The notes: generated from the letters alone by a model not told the origin. A stretch of 64,000 nucleotides of DNA from Lentinula raphanica (GCA_027919835.1 JANVFP010000026.1:434001-498000); one strand, 5' to 3'. Numbered from the stretch's first letter, positions 46,117 through 57,412 are shown. A program made the numbers and translations.

Positions 46117-46559
46117 ACGACAGTGGGGAAATTTGAAAAGCACCCTAGTGGTTCTGGAGGAACAGTTACATTATTGATGTACAAGTAACAAAATCAATCA
46201 GTATGAGCAGAACAATGGAGACCATTGCAACAGAAAGCAACAGAAACCTATTTTGCACAGTGCGATAGGGAACACTTTTTTGAGGAAACGTCAATGATGC
46301 GAGACGAGCACAGAGTATCGAGCAACAGATGAGCAAAAGCAAGGTAGAACAACTAATGAACGGTATTGTACACGAAGTTGAACGAATAAGGTATATACAG
46401 GAAAGTAAGGAAATTCCGTAGAAACATAGATATAATCAAACATGAAACCAAAGATCATTGACGACAATTGTTTTTTGAATCCTTCCGCGTCTTCCTCAAT
46501 TGCTGATTTACTTTTGCTTTTATGGATAACATTTCCACCAGTCCCAGCGTCCTCTAACT
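46117..46559. other. Short intergenic region between convergent genes
   Basis: This holds the 3' flanks of the hydrolase and xylulokinase genes. The minus-strand open stretch 46291-46566 follows the xylulokinase stop and has no support as a gene. Confidence 0.5.
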
Positions 46560-49545
46560 CTAACAACCCCTCACCACAACACCATCTAATCTAGCATACT
46601 CCCCAACAATCGCAGCGTAGGTCATGAACGCATCTGTATCCGGTTCTGCAACTTTCGCAAGCCCAAGTTGGGCAAAATACAGATCATCCTCGTAAGACGT
46701 AGTCGACGTCGGGGTCAGACCCGGATGAGTGTTCGGCGAAGGGGAAGGAAGAGGCAAGGCAAAGACAGGTGTGAGAGTGCTTGCGCTGGGCACAGCAGAC
46801 GTCGGCTGGTTCACTGACGATCCAGCAGCAGAAGGATTGTTGGCATCTTTGACGGAGCCGGGCGTCGATGCGCCACTGCCTGCATTGTGGAGGCTCAGGT
46901 CGGGTGTGGTGACATTTGTGCTCATGGAGCCTATAGAGCCCATTGAGCTGAGGCTGCTCATTGTCGTCATGCTTGGAAGGTTGGCACCGTACATTCCTCT
47001 TTGGCCGACATCGTCCTCGAGTACAATGGAAGAACCTAACCCAGGTAAACGCTGAGGGAAGCCCAGCCCGGAGGTCACTGTGGGTGTACTAGGTGTCGGT
47101 GTTGGTGTCGCTCCAATTGAAATTCCGACCTGTAAAGAGTTTCAGTTAAGTCAGCTAGACTGTTTCTTTTCTTTCGAGCGCAGTGAACGACAGTTTACCT
47201 GGTTAGCAGACATACCACCGATAACCTTGACCTGAGGGACAGGAGAATTCGTGGCGGAGGGATTAACGCTAGCAATCGGAGCGTTCATGTTCGTCCTCGC
47301 CCATACACCTCCGGACATCGTCCATCTCCGAGTATGTAAGCGACGCATCTCGTCCTCAAACGTCCCGGGCAAGCCTGCAACAGTCGGAGATGAGACAACT
47401 GGGGATGTTGTCAGCGAGGATACGCTGCTCGATCCCCAATTTGGTGAGCCTCTGCCACTGTTACTCGCACTTGAAGGTCCGTTATGTTCTCGTCCCCAGA
47501 CCCAACGACCAATCATAGCTCCACCCATACTGGCACGGCTGAAATACCCTTTTGCGGGTGCATTCCGGTGTGCATTGCCTACTACCTAGTAGAACGGATG
47601 GTATATCAGAATCTCTGTCAAAGCGTAGGATCTTTATAGTTACCTGAGCACTGTCGACTTGACTGGCGGGAACATAGATGGGGGCATTGAAAACGTCACC
47701 GACTAGATTCGCCACGCTTGGAAAGTTGGCTGCAGCACCAGTACAGATGATCCGACGTGGGAGGGGTGTGGATGTGTAAGGATTGAAAGGAAGCCCAAGG
47801 GAAGCAAATGGATTTGGTGTTACAGCCGCTCCCTCCCCATTGGCAGACGGCGTTACTCCCTGGACACCACTCGCTAGGATAGCCATCCATCTTATTCTAA
47901 AGGCGAGTACTTGACTTTCGATCAAGCATCGTGGGTTTGCTCGGAGATCCCTGAACTCGTTGACTTTGATGCCGTTCTCGAATCTGAAAATGCCTTTCAC
48001 ATGAGAGTATGGATAGGAGTCTGCTTGAAGGTGCCAGAAGGAGAACAATTTGTCGTCTAAGCCGATCGAGCCTCCTGGAGGAACGATTGCGACAAGACGG
48101 TCAAAAGCAGACCAAGACTTGGTATAGACATCCCTGACTAGAGCACGAGGAATATCAGCGTTGCGCGAGGTCAACACGGCAATGTAACGTCGCTTTTCTG
48201 CAGGGTCCTGGGCAGGATGTGGGAAAAGAGAGTACATTCGAGAAGGCGTGTAATGTGCAGCGGGAGTGAGCAACATATCCATTGGCCCGAATTGCAGAAC
48301 CGCGGTGGGACCGCCTGGGAGTTCATTTGAGGGAACACACGAAAGGTAGGAGGCGAGATAGTCCGAAGTGAATGATGAGACGATCGTCTCGGGATCAAAC
48401 CCAAATCGCTCGACGAGATAACGTGAGACTGTGCCGACTTTCCTTCCGCCACCACTGACATCAACCTCGCCCAGCCATCCACGTACACGTCTGCCTTCTT
48501 CTCTGCTCCCGCCCACGATATCAAGCACACCTTCGTCCCAGTACCCTTGTTGACCGTTAACGCCATGGACCCAAAGTCCAGTGGCACATGCCTCTGCCTC
48601 ACTCATCGGGACCCATTTACCACAGACCAGGCTACTCAGGAACGCGCTGGCGACCTGTATCCTGCCTGTCTTTACCCAGACTTCCTGTAGGAATGCCTCT
48701 CGGACTCTGAGCAACTGTGCGGCGACTAGACTCGCTTGTGCGCAAGTTCCGACCATGCTTGCCATTGCATCTGGACCTCCGAGGTGTTCTTCGATTGCCC
48801 GAGCATGCGGCTGAGCAGATGTATCTTGCGCGGTTGGAGTGTTTGGAAGGGAGAAAGAGGGAGAGGGAAAGTGTGTGTGTAAGGCTAGATGAGGGTCCAG
48901 AGATGAGAGTGAGGGTAGGGGGGTTGATTTCCACCAGACCAAAGCATGTTGTGCGCTTCCGCCGATGGCCTTGATTCTACTTACATCGTAGTTTCTGTGT
49001 AGTTTTAGCAAGATAGCATCTAGGGGGGAAAGCCACGTGGATTAGTACGAGTCCTTCTTCCCACGCTTCGAAAAAATTGGTTCCGTCTCAGCCCAGGTAA
49101 ATTGCAACTCACCCAGGCCTTTTATCCACATTTCAACCGGGGTAGTATACGCTTCTCCTGGAGTAGTAAAGATCCCTCCTGTGGTGCTGAAAGAAGAAGC
49201 GTTAGTCAACAGGAAGATGTCTGATTACACCCAAGAGGCACAAAAAGGTTCCGTTTGCGAGAAAGCAGAACAAGAATCGGAGGAATATCGAGCAAGTAAG
49301 GAAAAACGCGACGAAACACGACACGAAAAGTTCGGGTCGTTCGACGAAGGATGCGTGACAAAAGACTGGCTCGATCAGGATTAGATTGTATCTTACCTGT
49401 ATTCCGCTAATTCGCTGTCAAAATCCACAGATTCTACCCCGACTAATTCCAGGTTCTCATCGATCACGCAAGCTCGAAGTTGGTCTGTTGCTAGCTCCAA
49501 GCCAAGAAACCACGGAGAATGCGCGTTCATGCTGGGTGAGGACAT
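46560..49545 (-). CDS. D-xylulose kinase (FGGY family) with a long Ser/Pro-rich insertion
   Basis: Phosphorylates D-xylulose to xylulose-5-phosphate for the pentose phosphate pathway in the cytosol. Exon 1, starting MSSPSMNAHSPWFLGLELAT, carries the first phosphate-binding strand, followed by LRACVIDENLELVGVESVDF. Then IKAIGGSAQHALVWW, YWDEGVLDIVGG, PGGPTAVLQFGPMDML, and the FGGY C-domain PRRIICTGAAANFPSVANLV followed by VFNAPIYVP. After GYFSRASMGGAMIGRWVW the sequence departs from the family: about 200 extra residues rich in Ser, Thr, Pro and Gly, including TPTPTPSTPTV, before the usual end KVAEPDTDAFMTYAAIVGEY. The total is about 850 residues against 500-620 normally. Its 5' end has been copied to 55281-55790. 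Confidence 0.88.
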
Positions 49546-50588
49546 TTTTGTGTTTGAAAGCATTTTTTGCTAGAGTTTTAGATGCGCTGTCGAGGACGGA
49601 GTGGGTATGTATTGGCCAAGTGCTTCGCGGTTGGCAGATGAAAGGATTTGGTTTCTATGTTCGTGAGTCGTGCGATTTCTGAAAGCCGTATCGAGTCGTA
49701 ATAAAAGGCGTATGCTGAGGTCTGAGCTGCAGACTATGAGATGGAAGTAATCAACGCAATGGGTGAATGAAGATCAAAGAAAAAGATAAACACACAGCGA
49801 GGTTCGACGGAAACGTTCAACGCGGAGGTAACGCGCGCGCTTATCACCATAACCACGTGCACACATGATGAGCTCACTCTGGGCCCGGCCTTTCGCAGCA
49901 CTTGCCACTGAGCAAACCTGGAACCAGCTTGCCTGAACACGATAAGCTCATGAGGTTTTGGATTCTACCACTATCAAAGAATGCTAGGAAATCAACGATC
50001 AATGCACATCAGATTCTGGTTACCCGCCAGAGAGCAGGTTCGTTCGAGGAGGTTCGAGGGCCTTGTGGGACGGGAATACCTTTCTAACCACATATCGAAA
50101 AGTAAGTTACAGTGAATATGCTAGCCACTAACTGCCGTGACTGAACGGCGCTCTACAATCTCTGAACCTTTGAACAGCAATCTTCAGCTTCATCGGCACA
50201 ACATATGAGGCATTTGATGTGCTAGTAGGAAAGGCTAGGAACTTATTCAAGATTCACTTGTTGATATCATCATGGCGGTTATGGACCGCCGGAGGAGTCA
50301 CAAGTTGACAGATATACTGAGCAATTTTTCTTCGAATTCCCTCACACTTCCAGTGCAACTACCACGTCAACCTCGAACAAAAACCTTGCTGGTCAAGGAG
50401 CGCCCGAATTCCCTCTTTCAATCTGAATTCGTTCTCGAAATCCTTCACAGAATCAATTTTCAACCTCATCATCACGTCTTTCGTTGAATACCCTCCGAAA
50501 GCCATCCGTGAGTGATGCGGCTATCTTGAAGGTCAAATCAATAATATCATAGCTTCAACAGCCTCAAAATTATACTACTATATTCGTC
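49546..50588. other. Shared upstream region of xylulokinase and the first CaaX gene
   Basis: Divergent promoters. 49820-49870 (GCGCGCTTATCACCATAACC) recurs at 55745-55790. The block 50285-50400 is the conserved promoter of the small secreted family. No other gene recognised. Confidence 0.6.
50285..50400 (+). promoter_or_regulatory. Conserved promoter/leader block of the small secreted gene family, copy 1
   Basis: CCGCCGGAGGAG, a TATA-like ATATACT at 50312, then GTGCAACTACCACGTCAACC and TTGCTGGTCAAGG. The same order and spacing recurs upstream of the other two family members, about 280 nt before each start codon. Confidence 0.7.
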
Positions 50589-51314
50589 ATGCGTCCCAAT
50601 GCGATCAACCTGCTTTCCCTTGCCCTGAGTCTCTTGATGGTCTCAACTCGGGCTATTCCAGTTCAAACTGTGTGTACTATTTGCCAATCGCCTCGACACG
50701 TGTCATCTAATATTTCCTCCGTGTATTGATATCAGGATGACCAAGTCCCGCCCTCCACCAACGACCTGTCGGTTCAAAGTCGTGTTGAAGTCAGCAACTT
50801 GGGTTATGGCCCTGGTACTAGGCCATTCGAATATATCGCGGCTGGCGTCAAGTGGACTGCATCGCAACAACAGAACTGGGGTTTCCCAGTTGAGTTCCAA
50901 GTTGTGCAGGGCTCGTTGAACAAATATGTGTCTCAGCGTGCTCGTAAAGATGGTTCATTCGACTACAATGTTTACCTGCTCAGTGATCAGCCTCATGTTC
51001 TGAATCCGGTGAAAGACTGTTCCTTAGGTCAGGTCAGAATCAAATTCAATGAGAAAAACCCTTCCCACACCGAATTTATGATGACCTCCTGGAAGAAGTC
51101 TACCAAAGGCGAACGTGTGACCATTGGGCACAAGAATGTGAGCTCAATCTCATTGATGATATCGAGATTCTAACGCCACCTTTTTTTCAAGGATGGGATG
51201 ATGTTCTATGAAGACGTTGATAAGAACGTTTGGGTTGTCGAGCGGGGAGGAAATGTGGCCGTTGAGCAACAGAAAGCAAAAGAATCCGGCGGGGAATGCT
51301 GTGTCATGATGTGA
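50589..51314 (+). CDS. Small secreted-type protein with C-terminal CaaX box, copy 1
   Basis: Three exons of 27, 134 and 40 codons (50589-50669, 50736-51137, 51192-51314), phase-0 introns. The N-terminus MRPNAINLLSLALSLLMVST is a strong signal-peptide-like hydrophobic segment ending near RAIP. The middle is predicted to be beta-rich, with VEVSNLGYGPG, WGFPVEFQVV, DGSFDYNVYLL, LGQVRIKFNE and the family marker VTIGHKN just before intron 2. The last exon starts DGMMFYEDVD and ends ESGGECCVMM. The terminal four residues CVMM fit a prenylation CaaX motif. No known family recognised. It shares promoter, exon structure and both ends with the copies at 52879 and 56240; the middle is strongly diverged. 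Combining a secretion signal with a cytosolic lipidation signal is odd. Confidence 0.75.
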
Positions 51315-52567
51315 GGGTCGAGCTCAGGACAGTTCGAGGGGGGAGGGTATCTGTGAAAGGGCGTCTGTATGTGTCCGTGTGCCATGTCGGGCGGAAAGGT
51401 GACAGTTTTCACAGGAATCGGTGACTCTATTGCCTTTACTGTTCAATATTTACTACTGTGCTTACTTTGAGATCGCAATTCACGACTGACGACTCCCTGT
51501 GTAGTATCAGCATGACTTAGCTTGAAATACGGTCTGATACTTCCCGCGCGTGAAGTCGTGGTTGTAGAAAAAGTGAATTTTAACCAGCAATCATCATTAC
51601 ATGGTACATTCAACATTGATACTAGTAGCTTCTGGTTAGCCGCTACATTTCAAAAGACAAAAGCAGGTGCGTCTGCCTTCCAGGAGGGCGACTCGACCCA
51701 GCTCGAGTTGGCCCGAGCACATGTCGAATCAATCTGACTCAATGCGCCAGATACCGAATACCATTTGCCATGGAACTGTGGAAGGCAGTGGAGGGCAGTG
51801 GACAGCGCTGGACCGCGTCGCTCTGAGCAGCCATCATCTCAGGATTATCAGTAGACACAGCACTACATTTGAGGCATTTGAGGCATTTGATGCGCTATCG
51901 GGAACCGGAACAAGGCTGGTGAAAGCTCGTGAGCTTTACATGATATCAAGCCTACAAAGGCCTCACTGGCAGTACTATGGCAAGACTCGACATGGTGTAG
52001 GTAGTGCATTTGGCACGACAACTTATGATAATATGTGAAACGGAAATCGAGTCAGATGATTCTTTCTAGCTCATCGGGAAAAGTTCCAGTGACATATTGA
52101 GAAGTAGACTTAAGTGTCTTCTAGTGTCTTCCAGCTGGAGACTGGCTTGGGAGGTCAGGGCTGCCACTGAAAAAGCGACATCTATGATCTGAGCCTTGAG
52201 GCATTTGATCTCAGAGCCCAGCCTAGCCCAGCCTGTGTATACTGAATGCATTGTTAAGTACTACATCATGATGGTGTTCCGCCGGTTGAAGAGTCCTTCA
52301 CTGACCCGTATCAACCGAGCTCGATTCCCTTTGAAAACCCCCTCCCTCCCCTAAATATTCACAGTATATACTATGTACCTACCTCTGCGTCAGCAGTTTG
52401 CTGGATACGAGAAAGTGTGAGGACCACAGAAAACCTAGGAAATCCTTTCGGTAAATGAATCCCCTGAACTCCACTTGATGCGCTATCAGGAATTCATCAT
52501 ATGTTGGGAAATACAAAGTACAAAATAGCATTTCGGAGCGCATGCTAGCGCATGACGACGGTCATGG
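51315..52567. other. Spacer between copies 1 and 2 of the family
   Basis: The first 130 bp after the stop resemble the 3' flanks of copies 2 and 3 up to about 51500, then homology ends. No GH16 remnant is visible here. The open stretches (51522-51737, 51667-52038) show no family. Short local repeats of GAGGCATTTGA lie near 51871-51890. Confidence 0.45.
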
Positions 52568-52685
52568 GCCGCCGGAGGAGTCTGACTTCACATATAAACT
52601 GGGCAGTTTCGTTCGTAAAACCCCCATACTTGCAGTGCAACTACCACACCAACCTCAAACAAAAAATCCTTGCTGGTCAAGGAAA
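52568..52685 (+). promoter_or_regulatory. Conserved promoter/leader block, copy 2
   Basis: GCCGCCGGAGGAG, TATA box ATATAAA at 52592, GTGCAACTACCACACCAACC and TTGCTGGTCAAGG. It matches the blocks at 50285 and 55930. Confidence 0.72.
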
Positions 52686-52878
52686 ACCCCAATTCTGATT
52701 TAGTCTCTTCAATCTTCTCTCGAATTCTCCTTTCACGAAATCTGCTCTCGACTTCTTCATCATCATCACATTTGATTTGTTTTTGTGAGTGCAAGATATT
52801 GTTCCTATATCATTGAAGGTCAAATCACGAGTATCATATCTTCTAGTCTATCCTCTGAAACTTCATACTATCATCGAC

Positions 52879-53611
52879 ATGCGATCCAATGCGATAAACC
52901 TACTTTCCCTTGGCCTGAGTCTTTTGATGGTCTCAACTCGGGCCATGCCAGCTCGTGTATGTACTTATGTGATTCCTTTGAACTGTGTGTTTTAGTCTTA
53001 CCCCTATGTATTCACTCGTACCATCTAGTATCAGTCGGATGTCCTACCACCCACCCAGGAATCTACTTACCTTGAGATCAACGACTTTGGTTTTGGGCCA
53101 GATTCCCTGGAGTTCAAATGTGTCAAGGCAGGTATAGCATTCGCTGCGTCGCAAAAAAAAGATTGGGGTTTCCGGCAACGATACGAAATTAAACAGGACG
53201 AGTCGCACGGGCTGGCTGACTCAGATGTTCCGGAACATGGTGGATCATACACTGAGTTCAATGTTCATCTAGTGGTGCAAACTAGTAGCCAGTCCGTGAA
53301 ACGAGGTCTTATAGCTTCGGGCACAATCAAAGCTACCCGTGGACTCGGAGCATCCGGTGTTGAATTCGTACTGCAGTCCCCTTTGGATATTGAAGATGAT
53401 ACGATGTCCATTGGGCAAAAGGGTGTAAGCATAAGCTTAATCTCTCTATGTAAGGTTGTTGAGGTTCTAACGCCCCTTTTTTCAGTCAGATAATAAGATG
53501 TTTAAAGCTAAAGCTAATGGACAGGTTGAAGTTGTCGAACGGGAGAGCAATGTGGCTGCCAAGCAAGAACCTCCGAAACAGAAGAAGAAGGGGAAGTGCT
53601 GTGTCATGTAA
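52879..53611 (+). CDS. Small secreted-type protein with polybasic CaaX tail, copy 2
   Basis: Exons of 26, 130 and 41 codons (52879-52956, 53035-53424, 53486-53611) with the same phase-0 introns as copy 1. The hydrophobic N-terminus MRSNAINLLSLGLSLLMVST is nearly identical to copy 3. The middle has YLEINDFGFGPDSLEFKCVK, DWGFRQRYEIKQ and TEFNVHLVVQ, ending MSIGQKG. The last exon reads SDNKMFKAKANGQVEVVE and finishes PPKQKKKGKCCVM. The Lys-rich run before CCVM resembles the polybasic plus CaaX membrane anchor of K-Ras-type GTPases, although no GTPase motif is present. Function unknown. The downstream GH16 remnant (complement 54050-55280) belongs to the same duplicated unit. Confidence 0.77.
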
Positions 53612-54049
53612 GGGCTGTTCTGAAGGGGAAAAAGTGTGGGTGTGGGTGTGTGGTGGGGGGAAGGTTCTGCTGATCTATTCCACTAGCACTGTTCGGTACT
53701 TACAGTGCTTACTTTGGGATCGTAAATCATAACTCCATAGAAAAGCTTCATTGGTGTGAATGAAACAAATCGTATGAGCTCGTACAGTGACAGATGATTT
53801 GGAAGCACTGCTCACGGCATAGGTGTAGAGATCAAGCAGAACAATTTCAGATTATGGTCCAGTCGATGGTGATATTAAACATGAGACACTATGAGTAACA
53901 TACACAAGGAGGTGAAATCCAGACTCCAGAGTCGGTGAAGGCTCTGGAGCTCAAAAGAGTACCTATACCAGCCATGAATGAAAATTAGAATGCACAAGGT
54001 ATATTGAAAACGATACTGATCCTATGAGAAGCAACCCAACTACAAAACA
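53612..54049. other. 3' flank of copy 2
   Basis: Homologous to 56961-57412 (for example TTGGTGTGAATGAAACAAAT against ATCGGTGTGAATGAAACAG), so it is part of the duplicated unit. No gene. Confidence 0.55.
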
Positions 54050-55280
54050 TCAACTGTCAATCCCAGCAGCGCAGCTGTCATCCAGGCTCATAGCTTTACC
54101 TGCCAAACCTTCAAATATGATTCCTGGAAATTTGAAGAGTCACCCAGCGCTGTTGATATTTGTCTGGTTACTGAAAGCAGCAGTAGTCGTGTCGATTGTC
54201 TAATTCTAGCCGTAGACCTAGGAAATGATATTTGCGCCTGGAGACTGCATCTGCGCATTCAATGGCGGTGACAGATTGGATGCGAGCGTAGAAATGGCCT
54301 ACAGGTAGGAAGAAAAAACTTGTGGGCTCTCTGCCAAACAGGAGGGCGGCGGTCGCCGGTTTGAGGATGATCAGCTTACCTGCCAAGACATATTCCAAAT
54401 CCCACCAGTTAATTATACCGCCTGATCACTGGATAGTGCCCGAAGCATGGTGTTGATATGAATTAGCCAGAGACTAGGAAGAGCGAGGAACGTTTTAGCA
54501 AGTGCTGAAAATAACGCAGGAGGTCTGGATGCGCCTCAGTTGAACCTTGGATAGGCGTGTTAGGGTATTCGTGAACGCCGGTCGTAGGGTTTACAACATT
54601 AGACTGCTTGATAGTGCATGGCACTGCGAACAGCATTACTATCAATAGAGAACGTGAAGTTATCTGGTTGTCAGTCAGTCACACAAAGATCAATGCATCT
54701 TCAATAGGATAATGAGGATCGTAAGAATGCACAGTATACTCATGATAGTTCGAAGATGTATCTGAGACGCCAGTTTCATTCTCCATGAGTAGCATTTTCT
54801 AGAAAAAAGCTTAGATCGAGGTTCAACTAGCAGATGAGTACAAGACACTGAACGCAGCGACAGCCCCTGGCCAATGCCCAATCCTCGTTATGATTGAGGT
54901 TCTAAGGGTTATGACATCTGGTCGAATACGAAGAACACACACTTGACAAAGATTGTCCCGTATAGTACGTGACGAGTAGATGAGAGGCAGATACCACCGT
55001 TTGTTTCAGTCAGGATCAACCTGAATTCGCCACCGGACGAGTGGGTGTTAATGACGGAGCTTTTGTCAATGACCCAATTTGCACGGGTAATGATTAAACG
55101 AAACTGAATATGAAGGATGCAGGATGCAGGATCTTGAACCGTAAGTAGTCAGATGCATTTCCGTCGAAATAAGATGCATTTGTGAGAATCAAAGAGTTGT
55201 GTGCAAAGGTGCGCTGTAGTGGGATCGTGCCCATTCAGATATTGAAGAAAGGAGGAGAGACATACATTCGCGTCCTCACA
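54050..55280 (-). pseudogene. Decayed GH16 CRH-type transglycosylase copy
   Basis: Aligns along most of its length with the intact gene at complement 57413-59156. Fragments such as IKQSNVVNPTTGVHEYPNTP and SNYHEYTVHSY remain. The exon with the catalytic DEIDWEFPG is missing: sequence around 54815-54870 replaces it. A 2-base deletion after ATHGE (about 54780) shifts the frame. The N-terminal exons are cut off near 55280, where homology switches to the xylulokinase 5' region. Clearly non-functional. Confidence 0.8.
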
Positions 55281-55790
55281 TCAGAGGAATGTCAAGCAAG
55301 TAAGAAAAAACGCGACGAAACACGCCACGAAACGTCCAACTGATCAAAGAAGAAAGCGTGATAAAAGACTGGCTCGATTAGAACCAGATCACATCTTACC
55401 TGTATTCCGCTAATTTACTATCAGTCAAAGTCCACAGATTCTATCCTGGCTTTCGTTGCTAGCTCCAAACCAATAAACCACGGAGAATGCGCGTTGTTGA
55501 ATTTGGGTGAGGACATTCTTTTGTTAAGAACCATATGTTTCCACTGGAGTTTTATTTGCGTTGTTGTAGAAAAACTGGGTATGTATTGACCAAGTGCTTC
55601 GTGGTTGGGCAAATCAGAGGATTTGAATTCTATTCTCGTGAGTCGTCCAATTCTGAGAGCCATATCTAATCTTGACGTGGTGTGTATGCTGTAGCTTGGA
55701 CTGTAGACTATGAAATGGATGAGGTGGAGTTCAAAACTTAGCAATGTAGCGCGCGCTTATCACCATAACCACGTGTACACATGATCGGTT
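55281..55790 (-). pseudogene. Truncated copy of xylulokinase exon 1 and promoter
   Basis: Matches 49265-49870. The translated remnant reads MSSPKFNNAHSPWFIGLELA, then has lost the middle of the exon, resumes ARIESVDFD and hits a stop. The upstream GCGCGCTTATCACCATAACC promoter segment is kept. It is fused directly to the decayed GH16 copy at about 55280, marking a duplication breakpoint. Confidence 0.8.
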
Positions 55791-55929
55791 CGGCCGAGCG
55801 GCGGCCAGGAAAGTCGCTTATACTAATAGTGCTCACCAACCACCACGACGGCAACTAGTACAGATGTATTTGAGGCATTGGATTCACTATCATTACAATG
55901 GTAACAAAGTCACTGCATTATGATCGTTA

Positions 55930-56048
55930 TCCGCCGGAGCATGGAGGTGTTCGTGACATATAAGCTGAGCGATTTCCTTCGAAAACCCCCCACACTTGCA
56001 GTGCAACTACCACGTCAACCCCGCACAAAAATCCTTGCTGGTCAAGGA
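55930..56048 (+). promoter_or_regulatory. Conserved promoter/leader block, copy 3
   Basis: CCGCCGGAGCATGG, TATA box ATATAAG at 55958, GTGCAACTACCACGTCAACC, TTGCTGGTCAAGG. Third occurrence of the module. Confidence 0.72.
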
Positions 56049-56239
56049 AGCCTCCGATTCAGAATTGGTCTCCTTTTTGAAGTTTCTCTCGAATTCACTA
56101 TTCGCAGAATCGATCTCCGACCTCATCATTACATCAAGTTCTGTTGACTGCTCCTCGAGCCGTCCGTGAGTGATTATTCTCTCATTCTAGAGTCGATTCA
56201 CATCTATAATATCACCTTTTGTAGTTACGAAGCGTCAAC

Positions 56240-56960
56240 ATGCGATCCAATTCGATCAACCTACTTTCTCTCGGCCTGAGTCTTTTGATGGTCTCAACTT
56301 GGGCCATGCCAATGAGTCCTGTCATGGTATGTATTCTCTGCCAATTTCCTAGGCCTTGAAGCGTGTTCTCTAATCTTGCCTCCTTGTATCTACTCATATC
56401 AGGATTACCAAGCCCTGAAAAAAACCCTGGCTCACATCCCAGAGCCAGCTTACCGATATCATGTCATAATCAGCAACCTAGGTGTTGAACCTCATACAAA
56501 AAGTGAAAAGGTATTCAGGTGTGTCGAGGCTGGAATACATTCAGCTGCAAGGAAAGAGGGTTGGGGTTTCCCAGAAGGGTTCGAAGTTGTGATGGGCTCT
56601 GAGAAGAACAATAATGGACGAGAGGATCCTCCTACTATCGAATTTGGTGTCCACTTAGAGGATACTGATTCTCCAACTATGCGTGACTTGGGTTGGGGCG
56701 AAATCAGAATCAGACGTAAAAACTTTCCCGACTACGAATTCACAATGTCCTCTAATATCAAGACGAATGCAAAGGTGACCATTGGGAAAGAGGTGAGCTT
56801 GATCTCATCAAGAGTGTCAAGGTTCTAACGCCCCTTGTTCCAGTCAGACAGCATGATGTTCAAAGAGAGTGGTAATGGAGTGGTTGTAGTTGTCGGACGG
56901 GAGTTGAAGAAATCCGCCAACGAGAAGAAAAAGAAGTCCGACAAATGCTGTGTTATGTGA
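56240..56960 (+). CDS. Small secreted-type protein with polybasic CaaX tail, copy 3
   Basis: Exons of 29, 130 and 38 codons (56240-56326, 56403-56792, 56844-56960). Hydrophobic N-terminus MRSNSINLLSLGLSLLMVST, then WAMPMSPVM. The middle has RYHVIISNLGVEP, EGWGFPEGFEVVMG, PTIEFGVHLEDTD and LGWGEIRIRRKNFP, ending KVTIGKE. The last exon reads SDSMMFKESGNGVVVVVGRE and ends SANEKKKKSDKCCVM, giving a polybasic run and a CaaX box. Exon 2 is exactly as long as in copy 2 although the residues differ greatly, suggesting selection on fold and ends with a fast-changing surface. Family unknown. Confidence 0.77.
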
Positions 56961-57412
56961 GGGCTGTTCCGAAGGGCATGGAGGGCAAGCTTAGGTGTAT
57001 CATACGTGTGTGCGGGAAAGGGGAAGGTTTTGCTGATCTGTTCCACTAGTATAGTACTGTTCGGTCCTTACAGCGCCTGCTTTGAGATCGCAGATCATGA
57101 CTCCCTAGAAAAACTGCATCGGTGTGAATGAAACAGATCGTCTCAGTTCGTACAGCGAAAGGCAGCACTGTCTACGGCATAGGTCACCAGAGACCAAGCA
57201 GACTGATTTCGAGTTTTTTGTTCAGTCAACAGTGGCGATATTCCTAAGACGCTATAACTAATATATCGAAAGAGGTGGATTCCAGAGACGGTGGAGGCTC
57301 TGGAGTTGTGGGACCGGTAGCACTGATTCTTAAATCCACGAACGAAAGTTAGAATCCAAGAGGTATATTCAAAACGATACTGATCCCACACAAGAAATCT
57401 GACTGCAAATTA
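56961..57412. other. 3' flank of copy 3
   Basis: The duplicated counterpart of 53612-54049. No gene recognised. Confidence 0.5.

Noticed and set aside
50589..56960. CaaX family as mating pheromone precursors
   Set aside because: Basidiomycete pheromone precursors are far shorter, lack a signal peptide and have no large folded core; only the CaaX end is shared.
50589..56960. CaaX family as aegerolysin-like beta-sandwich proteins
   Set aside because: A loose similarity in the first strand (VxNLG) exists, but the conserved Trp pattern and usual length of that family are not matched, and it does not have a leader or CaaX.
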